Origin: Vibrio palustris
GTDB lineage: Bacteria > Pseudomonadota > Gammaproteobacteria > Enterobacterales > Vibrionaceae
Assembly (NCBI RefSeq): GCF_024346995.1
Contig: NZ_AP024888.1
Span: forward strand, 186,001-250,000
DNA: 64,000 nucleotides
Reading direction: 5' to 3'
Below the pieces are notes generated by a model. That model worked only from the letters and a program-made list of their open reading frames with translations, had not been told where the DNA came from and did no database searches. The position numbers and the translations under genes are program-made. Below, piece by piece: positions 53,647 to 64,000 of the stretch (its first letter is position 1; every line of letters begins with the position of its first letter).

Positions 53647-55041
53647 TTATTTTTCGTGCTGTATTTGATTACGACCATTTTGTTTGGCGAGATAGAGTAA
53701 AGCGTCTGCACGATTGACGATAGAGTCTAAATTATCGTCCGGACGAAGCTCTGTTACCCCAATACTTGCCGTCACAATAAGTTCAGGAATACTTGCGTCG
53801 ATGATGTGAGACTCTGCTTTACTACGAAATCGTTCTAAACTCGATACCGCACTTTTCAATGATGTATTAGGCAAAATAGCAATGAATTCCTCACCGCCCC
53901 AGCGACCATAAATATCTGTTCCACGACAGTTTGCTTGCATTAATTCACTGTGTGTTTTTAGCGTTTGGTCGCCTATTGAATGCCCGTATGTATCATTGAC
54001 CTGTTTAAACCGGTCAAAATCTATAATCGCAACACATAAAGGTATTTCTAGAGCCGCACTATGTTGAATCATTTGAGTTAATGTTACTTCAATATAGCGC
54101 CGATTCACGAGTCCAGTTAAATCATCAGTATTAGCAATGCGTTCCATTTCTTTATGGGCATGTTCCAGAGCGCTAATATCACTATTACGTCCAATTTCGT
54201 GCCCCACCCATGCTGAAAACAATTTTACTAATTCAATATCTTGTTGGATAAAGGGTCGGCAAGGCTCGGGGCTTGAAAAATTCAACGTACCAAAGCGACC
54301 CCCATCGACAAATATAGGTGCGCCTAGATAGGCCTCTAAACCAAAATTTTTGAAACACGGGTGACACGCAATGCTACTGTTGGAGACATGGTTAAAGCCT
54401 TGTACATCGTTAGCATTATAGACATGACTGCAATAGGTACCTGCTAAATCAAAAGTCATTCCCTTTTCTAACGCATTCTCTGGATGCACTGCTTGTTGAA
54501 CAACATATTCTGATTCTGTCACTTTACTAAAAATACCAATAGGTAAACCGAATAACCTTGTGCCTAATTCCAACACGGCATGGACACGCTGTTCAAAACT
54601 TAACTGTCGCGAAGAGGTAATTCTATGGAGTCGGTTAAGAGCTTCTTCTGTGGCAACTTGTGTCGTGACATCAGATATTAAGGTTACAATACAACTTGGG
54701 TTGCCATTATCATCATAAACGATACCACCGTAAGTTTTGCCAACAAATGACTTACCACTTTTTGTTGTGTATTGCACATTGGTGGCAGTATTTGTCGATT
54801 TGTTCAGTCCATTATAACGCTCTTTACCTAGACGTTCATATTCTTCAATCGTTGCGTAGAATATTTGCGTGCTTTTATGAACAAGTTCTGAAACTTGATA
54901 ACCAAATAATTCACAAGCTTTCAAATTAACACCGAGTATTTGGCGATCTAAGGATGTAATCACAGTCGCTTGATCGAGGTATTCGAATCCACGTGATAAT
55001 ACAGCTAAATCTTGGTCACTGAGGGTGTTTTTTTGCGGCAT
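53647..55041 (-). CDS. PAS-GAF-GGDEF diguanylate cyclase
   Basis: 464 residues, no membrane helix. PAS domain about 15-125 (LGVNLKACELFGYQVSELV, KSGKSFVGKTYGGIVYDDNGNPSCIVTLISDVT), GAF about 150-290 (FEQRVHAVLELGTRLFGLPIGIFSKV, YLGAPIFVDGGRFGTLNF), then GGDEF about 305-460. The active-site loop is canonical GGEEF with RGTD five residues before it, a complete I-site for product inhibition. CVAIIDFDRFKQVNDTYGHSIGD is the metal-binding segment. Expected to make c-di-GMP in response to a small ligand sensed by PAS or GAF. Confidence 0.92.
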   Translation of the reverse strand: MPQKNTLSDQDLAVLSRGFEYLDQATVITSLDRQILGVNLKACELFGYQVSELVHKSTQIFYATIEEYERLGKERYNGLNKSTNTATNVQYTTKSGKSFVGKTYGGIVYDDNGNPSCIVTLISDVTTQVATEEALNRLHRITSSRQLSFEQRVHAVLELGTRLFGLPIGIFSKVTESEYVVQQAVHPENALEKGMTFDLAGTYCSHVYNANDVQGFNHVSNSSIACHPCFKNFGLEAYLGAPIFVDGGRFGTLNFSSPEPCRPFIQQDIELVKLFSAWVGHEIGRNSDISALEHAHKEMERIANTDDLTGLVNRRYIEVTLTQMIQHSAALEIPLCVAIIDFDRFKQVNDTYGHSIGDQTLKTHSELMQANCRGTDIYGRWGGEEFIAILPNTSLKSAVSSLERFRSKAESHIIDASIPELIVTASIGVTELRPDDNLDSIVNRADALLYLAKQNGRNQIQHEK

Positions 55042-55142
55042 AATTAACCTTACTTGAGCAGCATAAATATTGGCTTACGGCAAAGTATAGGTACGAATTT
55101 GAAAAACGGCAATAACGCTAAAAAGGTAATGAATAATATACA

Positions 55143-55188
55143 AAAAGATGGCGGCAGAGCAGCATAAAAACTTATGATTCTCTGCCGC
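55143..55188 (-). terminator. Terminator of katG
   Basis: On the minus strand a nine-bp stem GCGGCAGAG / CTCTGCCGC (with an inner CATAA / TTATG pairing) is followed by CATCTTTTTG, about 45 bases after the katG stop. Confidence 0.7.
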
Positions 55189-55234
55189 AGAGATCGGCGG
55201 TTATATTACCGATCATGCGAGATGATGTGGCGGG

Positions 55235-57901
<2,667 letters not shown>

Positions 57902-59116
57902 ATGTTTACGTTGATGCTCAATAGGTATGTAATGATCAGTCAAACCAAGGTGCTTTTCTGCACAAACGGACTTACCGCTTTAGCTTTTGCGCTAATAATG
58001 CCAGTCATGACACTGTATCTTGTGAATGGATTACATGTAGAGCCCGGTTTGATAGGCGTTTATACTGTGATTACATCAGGTATGACTGTGCTACTGAGCC
58101 AGCGCTTAACGGCGCTGATTGATAAAGGGGTCTCTCCTAAGCTTTTGATTATTTTATCTCTCTTCGGGATTATTGCTGGCTCGGCTGGTTTTGCATTATC
58201 CACAAACTTTTGGCATGTTTTACTCGTCGGGTGTGTGATTATGCCGCTCGCGTCTTCCTCTATCCCATTGATATTGACCATCATTCGTCGTTTTGCTGAT
58301 TCAACAGGTAAAAGTAGTACTAAACTGAACTCGCAAATGCGTTCGTCCGTGTCGTTATTGTGGGTAGTGGGGCCGCCAATTGCTTTTTTCTCTGTCGATA
58401 AAATCGGTTTTCGTTCTAACTTTTATTTATCGGCAGCGGTTGCGGTAGTGGTTCTTGTGTTAGTGATGAGTCAATTAAAGGATCCGCAACTTCCGCCAAA
58501 ATCTGAACATGAGAGTATTTTACCTGGGCTTCCAAAAGTGGTGTGGTGGTTAGGCGGCATTATGTTATTGGCGAATATGGCGAATAGTATTTATGTATCT
58601 TCTATGCCTTTGTTTGTTACCAAAGAGATGGGCTTATCGAGTGCTTACCCTGGGGTATTCTTTGGTTTAACGGCGGCGGTCGAAATCCCTGTGATGCTCA
58701 TGGTCGCGGGTTGGGCTACTAAGTTTGGCAAGCTAACGATGATTCGAATTGGGTTTCTATTCGGTATGGCGTTTTATATCGGGATGTTTTTTGCTGATAC
58801 GTTATGGGCAAGTATTGCCTTGCAATTGGTCAACGGTGTGTTCTTTGGGATCTTTGCTGGCTTAGGGGTAACAGTGATGCAAGATTACGCGCCAGAAACG
58901 ATAGGTAAAGCATCCGCGTTTTACACCAATTCCATGCTCGTTGGCACCATGTTAGGCACCAGTGTGATGGGGATCATTGCACAATATTTTGGTTTTAAGG
59001 CTCCACTCATTTTAAGCTTAGTGATGTTGTTCTGCGCCGCTATTGGGTTATGGTGGTTTGAACACCATTTTGAGCCGCGTCGCTCACAGTGGCGCCAAGA
59101 TCAAGCAAATTTATGA
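57902..59116 (+). CDS. Sugar efflux MFS transporter (SetA/SetB-like)
   Basis: MFS permease of 404 residues, 12 helices. The segment NSQMRSSVSLLWVVGPPIAFFSVDKIGFRSNFYLSAAVAV matches the SetA/SetB sugar efflux family (E. coli form SILRAQVSLAWVIGPPLAY). C-terminal VNGVFFGIFAGLGVTVMQDYAPETIGKASAFYTNSMLVGTMLG is also typical of Set proteins. An alternative start is ATG 57932 (MISQTKV), which would remove a ten-residue extension. The 3' end overlaps the convergent esterase gene by 16 bases. Confidence 0.83.
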   Translation: MFTLMLNRYVMISQTKVLFCTNGLTALAFALIMPVMTLYLVNGLHVEPGLIGVYTVITSGMTVLLSQRLTALIDKGVSPKLLIILSLFGIIAGSAGFALSTNFWHVLLVGCVIMPLASSSIPLILTIIRRFADSTGKSSTKLNSQMRSSVSLLWVVGPPIAFFSVDKIGFRSNFYLSAAVAVVVLVLVMSQLKDPQLPPKSEHESILPGLPKVVWWLGGIMLLANMANSIYVSSMPLFVTKEMGLSSAYPGVFFGLTAAVEIPVMLMVAGWATKFGKLTMIRIGFLFGMAFYIGMFFADTLWASIALQLVNGVFFGIFAGLGVTVMQDYAPETIGKASAFYTNSMLVGTMLGTSVMGIIAQYFGFKAPLILSLVMLFCAAIGLWWFEHHFEPRRSQWRQDQANL

Positions 59117-60018
59117 TGACGAATCCATTGATTTAACCACTGTGGCCAAGTTGCGACAGGTAATCCGCGAGTCTGCTTGATACCAAACCCGTGCCCGCCT
59201 TTTTCGACTAAATGCATCTCGACGGGAATGTTGTGAGCCTTCAGTGCTTGCCACATGATGAGGCTATTCTCGGCGCTGACTGCTGGATCATCATTCGCAT
59301 GCAAAAGAAAGCAGGGGGGCATCGCATCATGAACCATCGTTTCGATAGAATAGGTCGGATGTAATGTTTCATGTGCTAGAGTGCCTAATAGTTGCTGGCG
59401 CGAGCCTAAATGAGTGACCTCGGCATTCATACTAATCACTGGGTAGATAAGCCCGAGAAAATCAGGACGTGCAGAGACGCTATCGCACAACTCGCGGGGT
59501 GTGTACGTTGCTCGCTCGTACGCTGCGCCCAACCACCCGGCAAGGTGCCCACCAGCAGAAAATCCCACCGCACCAATACTCGAAATTTGCCATGTGTGTT
59601 GCTGGTGGCGAATAATCCGAATCGCACGCTGCGCATCAGCCAGGGTTGCTTCGCTCCCCATTGCATGCCCATCGCCGGGTAAACGATAATTCAACACGAA
59701 GCAGGTATAGCCTTGTGCGCTCATTTCTTTTGCAATATCGATCCCTTCTTTATCGTAAGCAATCTTGGTGTAGCCTCCACCCGGGATCAATAAAATCCCA
59801 ATTCCGTTAGACGCTGATGGAGTGACGACTGTTACCTCAGGTTGAGTGGTATTGATCGTTAAGCGATCATGGCATTGGGGATCCCCACGTTCAATATAAG
59901 ACTGTTGTAATCCTATTGGGGCCGCTTTCGTCAGCGTATCGGGCCACAGTGGCAGCGTTGTGTATTGTGGATTCAACTCGTTTAGCGAAGTGAATAAGTA
60001 GGATATTACCTCTGTCAT
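59101..60018 (-). CDS. Alpha/beta-hydrolase, acetyl-esterase (BD-FAE/HSL-like)
   Basis: Serine hydrolase of 305 residues without signal peptide. Oxyanion segment LIPGGGYTKIAYDKEG, nucleophile elbow GFSAGG (S154), aspartate D244 (HANDDPAV) and histidine H276 (EKGGHGFG) give a complete triad. The order and the GGGY and GHAMGSE motifs resemble carbohydrate acetyl esterases and xylan esterase-like lipases. Convergent with a sugar exporter and overlapping it by 16 bases, which hints at but does not prove a role with acetylated sugars. Confidence 0.82.
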   Translation of the reverse strand: MTEVISYLFTSLNELNPQYTTLPLWPDTLTKAAPIGLQQSYIERGDPQCHDRLTINTTQPEVTVVTPSASNGIGILLIPGGGYTKIAYDKEGIDIAKEMSAQGYTCFVLNYRLPGDGHAMGSEATLADAQRAIRIIRHQQHTWQISSIGAVGFSAGGHLAGWLGAAYERATYTPRELCDSVSARPDFLGLIYPVISMNAEVTHLGSRQQLLGTLAHETLHPTYSIETMVHDAMPPCFLLHANDDPAVSAENSLIMWQALKAHNIPVEMHLVEKGGHGFGIKQTRGLPVATWPQWLNQWIRHHKFA

Positions 60019-60348
60019 AACCGCTCTAATTTATTTTATAAACGATGGATAAAACAGTTACACAACTCGCGACAAAAATCCAGTCATTGGGCGTATGGTG
60101 AAGGATGTAAGTCCTCCTGCGATGGCCGCCAAATAGTGATCAAACAAAGAATAATAATGAGCCTAATGGCGTACCATAGAGTACGTACACACAGTTTACA
60201 GGTTTGCAACTCTTATCAGTATTGATTAAACGCAGTAACGCATTGTGAGCCTCTATTAACGTTTTTTATCGATAGGATTAATTTTTTTAGTTGTTAGATT
60301 GAGCTTATGTCTCTATAAGTATCTGTTTTTTCCTATATAGGATCGATT
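60019..60348. other. Intergenic region upstream of the 2OG oxygenase
   Basis: About 330 bases between divergent genes. No ORF and no recognised regulatory motif; presumably promoters on both sides. Confidence 0.4.
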
Positions 60349-60957
60349 ATGTCATTGGATAAACTAATGGCGAGTATTGAAAAGCAAGGTTGGTTTGTGT
60401 GGGATGATTTTTTGTCTGCTGAACAAGTGACTGCTTTGCGTCAATGTTTGCCGTCTGAATGGAAGCAAGCCAAAATCGGACGTCGTGATGATACGCATCA
60501 AGATGTTCGTCGTCGTACCGATAAAATTCATTGGATGCACCCTAACATGGGTTCTCCAGTACAAGATTATTTAGAACGCATGAAAGCGATTCAGAATATG
60601 ATGAATCAGCGCTTTTTCATGGGATTATTTGAGTACGAGTCGCACTTTGCTAAGTATGAAAACGGCGATTTTTATGAAAAGCATTATGACTCGTTTAAAG
60701 GCAGCAGTAATCGGCGTTTAACCACAGTGTTTTATCTTAATGAAGAGTGGCAGCCATCACATGGTGGGGTTCTAAACCTTTATAACCAAGAAGAACAACA
60801 GATATCTCAAGTCGAGCCGCATGCAGGGCGTTTAGTGGTGTTTCTTTCTGAAGAGTTTCCACATGAGGTGTGCGTCAGTCATCAACTGCGCTATAGCATT
60901 GCTGGTTGGTTCCGGATTAACGGTGTGAAAGATGGGGTAGTCGATATTGCTCATTAA
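60349..60957 (+). CDS. 2OG-Fe(II) oxygenase, prolyl-hydroxylase-like
   Basis: 202 residues with a C-terminal P4H-type double-stranded beta-helix. Iron ligands H112 and D114 (KHYDSF) and H172 (EFPHEV); 2OG-binding R181 (LRYSIAGWFR). The signature FAKYENGDFYEKHYDSFKGSSNRRLTTVFYLNEEW is shared with bacterial PHD2-like hydroxylases, one of which (Pseudomonas PPHD) hydroxylates elongation factor Tu. A ribosomal-factor substrate is therefore possible here, but unproven. Confidence 0.85.
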   Translation: MSLDKLMASIEKQGWFVWDDFLSAEQVTALRQCLPSEWKQAKIGRRDDTHQDVRRRTDKIHWMHPNMGSPVQDYLERMKAIQNMMNQRFFMGLFEYESHFAKYENGDFYEKHYDSFKGSSNRRLTTVFYLNEEWQPSHGGVLNLYNQEEQQISQVEPHAGRLVVFLSEEFPHEVCVSHQLRYSIAGWFRINGVKDGVVDIAH

Positions 60958-61087
60958 GCCTATCGTAAGTCATTGTTTATATCGCCGGTTAATCTTTCTT
61001 AAAGCGATACACAATCCTCACGAACATCAAAGTAGGTAGGGTAATGGCGCATACCCTACGCTAGCGTAAGCAATGCCATCCGTGTCT

Positions 61088-61342
61088 TTAAGGATGAATC
61101 GCTGGTAACATAAAATGACTGCGCCAGTATTGCATTAACACCAACAGGCTTTCTTCATACATGGCGACTTTACGAAATAAGTCCGCAAAGGTGTCATCCC
61201 CGCCAAAGCATTGTTGAATATAGTGATTGATCTGATGGGGGGAATATCCTTCCACATACAAAGAGCGAACCCATTGGTATTCGAGTGCTTTGGTGTTGCT
61301 TAAACTGGACTCAGCCAGCGTCACCTTGATTTTTTTAGTCAT
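61088..61342 (-). CDS. Conserved-looking small protein of unknown function, 84 aa
   Basis: Small cytoplasmic protein: KALEYQWVRSLYVEGYSPHQINHYIQQCFGGDDTFADLFRKVAMYEESLLVLMQYWRSHFMLP. Mostly helical, with a YSPHQINHYIQQ segment suggestive of a small helical bundle. I could not place it in a named family. It lies 72 bases downstream of the thioesterase gene on the same strand, so co-transcription is possible. Confidence 0.6.
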   Translation of the reverse strand: MTKKIKVTLAESSLSNTKALEYQWVRSLYVEGYSPHQINHYIQQCFGGDDTFADLFRKVAMYEESLLVLMQYWRSHFMLPAIHP

Positions 61343-61414
61343 TCCATTGGGTCAGTTTCTGATGCGAAACACGATTAAAGCAGACCAGTATGAAATTTAT
61401 ATGACGCTTAGTCA

Positions 61415-61915
61415 TTACTGTGACAATACATCATTAGAAGGTGTGACGTGGGCTTGCATTTCGTCACCAATCTCTTTTCTCATATTCATTAAACGAATCG
61501 CCGATTCACGTAAAAATACATCATGTGCCGCGGTTGGTTCCCATTGTGGTACTGGTGTTGGCTTTCCATCATCACCGACCGCGACCATAATGACAATACA
61601 GTGCGTTGTTAAGGTTTGCTGTGGATCTTTGGGATCATTAGCACGAACATCTAAGCCAATATGCATTGAGGTATTGCCCGTGTAGATAATTTGCGCATGC
61701 ACTTCCACTAAGCTACCGACTAAAATCGGTGCCACAAACCGAATTCCGCCCGCATAGACTGTAATACAGTATTTTTTACTCCAACCAGCTGCGCACGCAT
61801 AAGCGGCCAAATCGATCCATTTCATAACTGCACCGCCGTGCACTTTACCCCCGAAGTTGACATCGCTTGGCTCGGCTAAAAAGCGTAATGTAATATCTCG
61901 GCTACCATGTTCCAT
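61415..61915 (-). CDS. Acyl-CoA thioesterase (hotdog fold)
   Basis: Hotdog-fold acyl-CoA hydrolase of about 166 residues. LRFLAEPSDVNFGGKVHGGAVMKWIDLAAYACAAGWS contains the hotdog helix with the H-G-G-x4-W-I-D active-site pattern of the BFIT/YciA-like group; RFVAPILVGSLVEVHAQIIYTGNTSMHIGLDV is the second half. ATG 61915 is chosen because AAGG lies seven bases upstream; a start at 61948 adds 11 residues. Cleaves acyl-CoA to fatty acid and CoA; chain length unknown. Confidence 0.86.
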   Translation of the reverse strand: MEHGSRDITLRFLAEPSDVNFGGKVHGGAVMKWIDLAAYACAAGWSKKYCITVYAGGIRFVAPILVGSLVEVHAQIIYTGNTSMHIGLDVRANDPKDPQQTLTTHCIVIMVAVGDDGKPTPVPQWEPTAAHDVFLRESAIRLMNMRKEIGDEMQAHVTPSNDVLSQ

Positions 61916-62140
61916 ATTATGACCTTGTGTGTTGTGATTTTTCATCATTTTAGTATAAGCATAATTTTGATCTTTCTTGTGATAATCTAGGCATCATATT
62001 GAATTTTTTGATATTTGTGAGGCAATTGGATAACGTGAAGACGTCAAGGTACGTTTTTTTGTCTCTTAATGGGGAGTGGTAACCGCAATCTACTCTCGGT
62101 ATAGTATTATTCCTTTAATTGCCACGAAGTTGATCTTATT

Positions 62141-62929
62141 GTGAAGCGATCCATTTCTCATTTACATCCGTCGCTGGCGATTGAGCAAGCGCCAGCGGAA
62201 GTTTTTCTTAACTTTGAAGATTTCCTCTCTAACACGGAAACGCGTGTGCATAGTCACCCTTGGGGACAGGTGCAGCTGATTTCAGGCGGAATTTTAGAGG
62301 TAGAAGCGCAGGACACTCGTTTTCTAGCGCCGCCGCATTTGGCCATATGGGTACCCGCCGGGGTGATGCATAAAAGTTTTAACCGTCGGCCGCTTGAGTA
62401 TTGCTCGATTAATATGGCATCAGCACTGACAACGAGCTTTCCTTCTAACACCAGCTTAATCAAAGTCACCCCGATTATTGCCGCGATCATTGATGATTTC
62501 CGCCAGAGAAAGATTAGTATCGCCCAGTCAGCGGCTGACCAGCGTTTAATGCAAGTGATGCTCGATCAATTAGCGATTCAACCCACGCAGCATCACTTTT
62601 TACCGAGTAGCGATCATAAGTATCTTGCGCCAATTTTACGCGCGATGGAGCTCAATCCGGTGGATAGTACGTCGTTAAAACAATGGGCAAATCATGTCCA
62701 TACTACAGAGCGAACACTCGCCCGTTATTGCCATGATGAACTGGGAATGAGCTTTACAGAGTGGCGGTTACGCCTGCGTTATTTACATTCCATGGAACTG
62801 CTGCGCCATGGGCATGCGGTTAAAGAAGTGGCGTTGACCTTAGGTTATCAGCAAGCCAGCCCCTTTATCACCATGTTTAAAAAATATTCTGGCATGACTC
62901 CTGAGCAATACAAACACCGTTTATTATAA
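62141..62929 (+). CDS. AraC-family regulator with N-terminal cupin
   Basis: 262 residues from a GTG. An N-terminal cupin/AraC-binding domain (FEDFLSNTETRVHSHPWGQVQLISGGILEVEAQ, LAIWVPAGVMHKSFN) is followed by two helix-turn-helix units (LKQWANHVHTTERTLARYCHDELGMSFTEWRLRLRYLHSMELLRHGHAVKEVALTLGYQQASPFITMFKKYSGMTPEQYKHR). This matches YdeO/NimR-type cupin AraC regulators. Neighbours give no clear target; the ligand is unknown. Confidence 0.86.
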   Translation: MKRSISHLHPSLAIEQAPAEVFLNFEDFLSNTETRVHSHPWGQVQLISGGILEVEAQDTRFLAPPHLAIWVPAGVMHKSFNRRPLEYCSINMASALTTSFPSNTSLIKVTPIIAAIIDDFRQRKISIAQSAADQRLMQVMLDQLAIQPTQHHFLPSSDHKYLAPILRAMELNPVDSTSLKQWANHVHTTERTLARYCHDELGMSFTEWRLRLRYLHSMELLRHGHAVKEVALTLGYQQASPFITMFKKYSGMTPEQYKHRLL

Positions 62930-63332
62930 GCATACGACAGGTTAGTCATGAACCCAGCTGATCGCGCCCCTAAGGATAACGGGCACGCGTATCCCATATG
63001 ACATCACACAAATCTTATTCACTTCTTATAAACCAAAGAGTTATGCCTTGCCCATTTCCAGACTTATCATGGGGTTTTTAGGTTGGCTTAACGCTAATGT
63101 GTTGATATAAAAGCTGATATAAAAGCCATTCAATCATTAATATTCAACCGCTTTGTTATTGACAAGGCTGGCAGTAGCGTGGCAAAGCGTCCCCCATAAA
63201 ACATCGCGTTTTCTTATAGTGATGTGGCAGAGAGATAGGGGTATTGGCAGCGTTATCGTATGAAAGATAGATGGGTAATAGATTATAGAGTTTGTCTGAG
63301 CCAGCAGTATTAGACAGTAAAAAGGAGCTAAG
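62930..63332. other. Intergenic region with a 12-bp tandem repeat
   Basis: About 400 bases. Contains two tandem copies of TGATATAAAAGC at 63103-63126. Overlapping minus-strand open frames at 63137-63389 have no ribosome sites and look like noise. Confidence 0.5.
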
Positions 63333-63388
63333 ATGGACAATAGCAGAGAGATTCTGGTGCGGTTTATTGCAAAAAGTCACCGCTGCCA

Positions 63389-63694
63389 TTGAAAGTGAGT
63401 CAAATTGAAAATATTTATGTGAAAGAATATGATAAGAAAAGTAAGGTTAAGCGTTCGTTATTAATTGCATTGGTTTTTAGCTTTTCATTTTTTCTCATTC
63501 ATCCTGTTATTGTCGCTGTTGTTTTTCCTGTCTTGTTTGGCTTGGCTTATAAATTCACAAAAAAGTATGAGCTTTGCGTATCCGTTTTTAATAATCCAGA
63601 TATCGGCAATGTTGAGTCAAGTCTTTGTTCAGCAAACCAACGAAACGAATTAGACGATGTCGTGCAACAAGTCCAACGGTTACAACACACATAA
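63389..63694 (+). CDS. Small membrane protein, N-terminus possibly frameshifted
   Basis: 101 residues if started at TTG 63389. It has a basic segment (KEYDKKSKVKRS), a long hydrophobic region (ALVFSFSFFLIHPVIVAVVFPVLFGLAYKF) that may cross the membrane twice, and a polar C-terminal domain. The frame extends upstream as DSGAVYCKKSPLPLKVSQIENIYV with no start. Meanwhile ATG 63333, preceded by an excellent AAAGGAG, opens another frame that stops at 63390. Removing two bases from AGAGAG near 63344-63349 would join them. Either a slippage mutation or a late weak start. Function unknown. Confidence 0.5.
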   Translation: MKVSQIENIYVKEYDKKSKVKRSLLIALVFSFSFFLIHPVIVAVVFPVLFGLAYKFTKKYELCVSVFNNPDIGNVESSLCSANQRNELDDVVQQVQRLQHT

Positions 63695-63761
63695 CACTGA
63701 CTCTAAAACAGATTCACGTGGCGGTTTTGATGTGAATATCATGGGTGTCTTGTTTTATCTT

Positions 63762-64000
63762 TTAACCATAAAGTTCTGATGGCAGCCCTCCTTGCGCTGT
63801 TTGGCGAAGCGTTCTGATGTCACGTGCCGGGGGCGCACCAAACAGTCGAGAATATTCTCGGCTAAACTGTGACAGACTTTCATAACCAACCATAAACGCG
63901 ACGGTAGCGACACTACCAAACTCGGTAAATAGTAGACTGCGGGCTTCATATAATCTGATCTGTTTTTGGTATTGAAGCGGTGATAACCCAACCGTTGCTT
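63762..64000 (-). CDS. AraC-family regulator, C-terminal part only (cut by window edge)
   Basis: The last 79 codons of an AraC/XylS regulator, open to the window edge; the start lies beyond base 64000. The second helix-turn-helix is clear: [20 protein letters not shown], then [36 protein letters not shown]. This is a different frame from the 78-codon ATG-initiated frame on the same strand, which is a shadow. Target unknown. Confidence 0.85.
   Translation of the reverse strand, partial: ATVGLSPLQYQKQIRLYEARSLLFTEFGSVATVAFMVGYESLSQFSREYSRLFGAPPARDIRTLRQTAQGGLPSELYG

Noticed and set aside
63156..63389. Overlapping minus-strand frames between the AraC gene and the small membrane protein
   Set aside because: No ribosome site, low-complexity translation, and the frames lie over the strong ribosome site of the opposite strand.
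63755..63991. 78-codon ATG-initiated minus-strand frame at the right edge
   Set aside because: Shadow frame; the adjacent frame encodes a clear AraC C-terminal helix-turn-helix and has no start only because the window ends.

Overview
The window looks like a piece of a Vibrionaceae chromosome. It has moderate G+C, tightly packed genes, a Qrr-type quorum-sensing small RNA with a sigma-54 promoter and LuxO-like enhancer sites, and gene families common in vibrios (CheV, KtrAB, DUF2850 and DUF3012 proteins, many GGDEF proteins). Most of the 64 kb reads as ordinary metabolic, transport and regulatory core. One segment, about 45.2-51.4 kb, is clearly accessory.

Layout. 1-6 kb: the 3' end of a cystine symporter (tcyP), then a MarR regulator with a complete outer-membrane factor / EmrA / EmrB multidrug efflux operon. 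6-14 kb: a DODA-type dioxygenase, a LamB/ScrY-like sugar porin, a TrmK-like tRNA methyltransferase, a three-domain LplT-acyltransferase-acyl-ACP synthetase fusion, and a tandem DUF3012 lipoprotein. 14-20 kb: a complete ribose operon rbsDACBKR behind a near-consensus RbsR operator. 20-26 kb: a LysR regulator divergent from a purine nucleoside phosphorylase, a PAS-GGDEF protein preceded by a PAS-like fragment, and a LonB-like protease. 26-34 kb: an MFS permease, then a D-amino-acid module: alanine racemase and an alanine/Na+ symporter on the minus strand, and a DgcN-DgcA-D-amino-acid transaminase operon on the plus strand. 34-38 kb: an osmotic/K+ module (MscS-type channel, KtrA, KtrB). 38-45 kb: pirin, LysR/EamA and MarR/EamA divergent pairs, AlkB, the Qrr sRNA, CheV and a parvulin.

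The accessory segment (about 45.2-51.4 kb) contains an unrecognised 292-aa protein, a 28-aa Gly/Asn/Pro-rich peptide gene, a NYN nuclease joined to LOTUS/OST-HTH-like and cold-shock-like domains, a truncated tyrosine recombinase, a large protein that reads as a HEPN RNase joined to an HsdR-like helicase with degenerate ATPase motifs, and a methyltransferase cassette bounded by attC-like sites. Two different RNase-type folds close to recombination remnants make this the best candidate for an undescribed system, probably anti-phage or toxin-like. That role is inferred.

51.5-64 kb returns to core-like genes: a kinase-like phosphotransferase, a DUF2238 membrane protein that seems to lack a canonical start codon (AUU candidate), a zinc-ribbon protein, a PAS-GAF-GGDEF cyclase, KatG, a Set-type sugar exporter, an esterase, a prolyl-hydroxylase-like oxygenase, an acyl-CoA thioesterase, an AraC regulator, a possibly frameshifted small membrane protein, and the 3' end of a second AraC regulator cut by the window edge. 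I saw no rRNA, tRNA, CRISPR array or intact insertion sequence.
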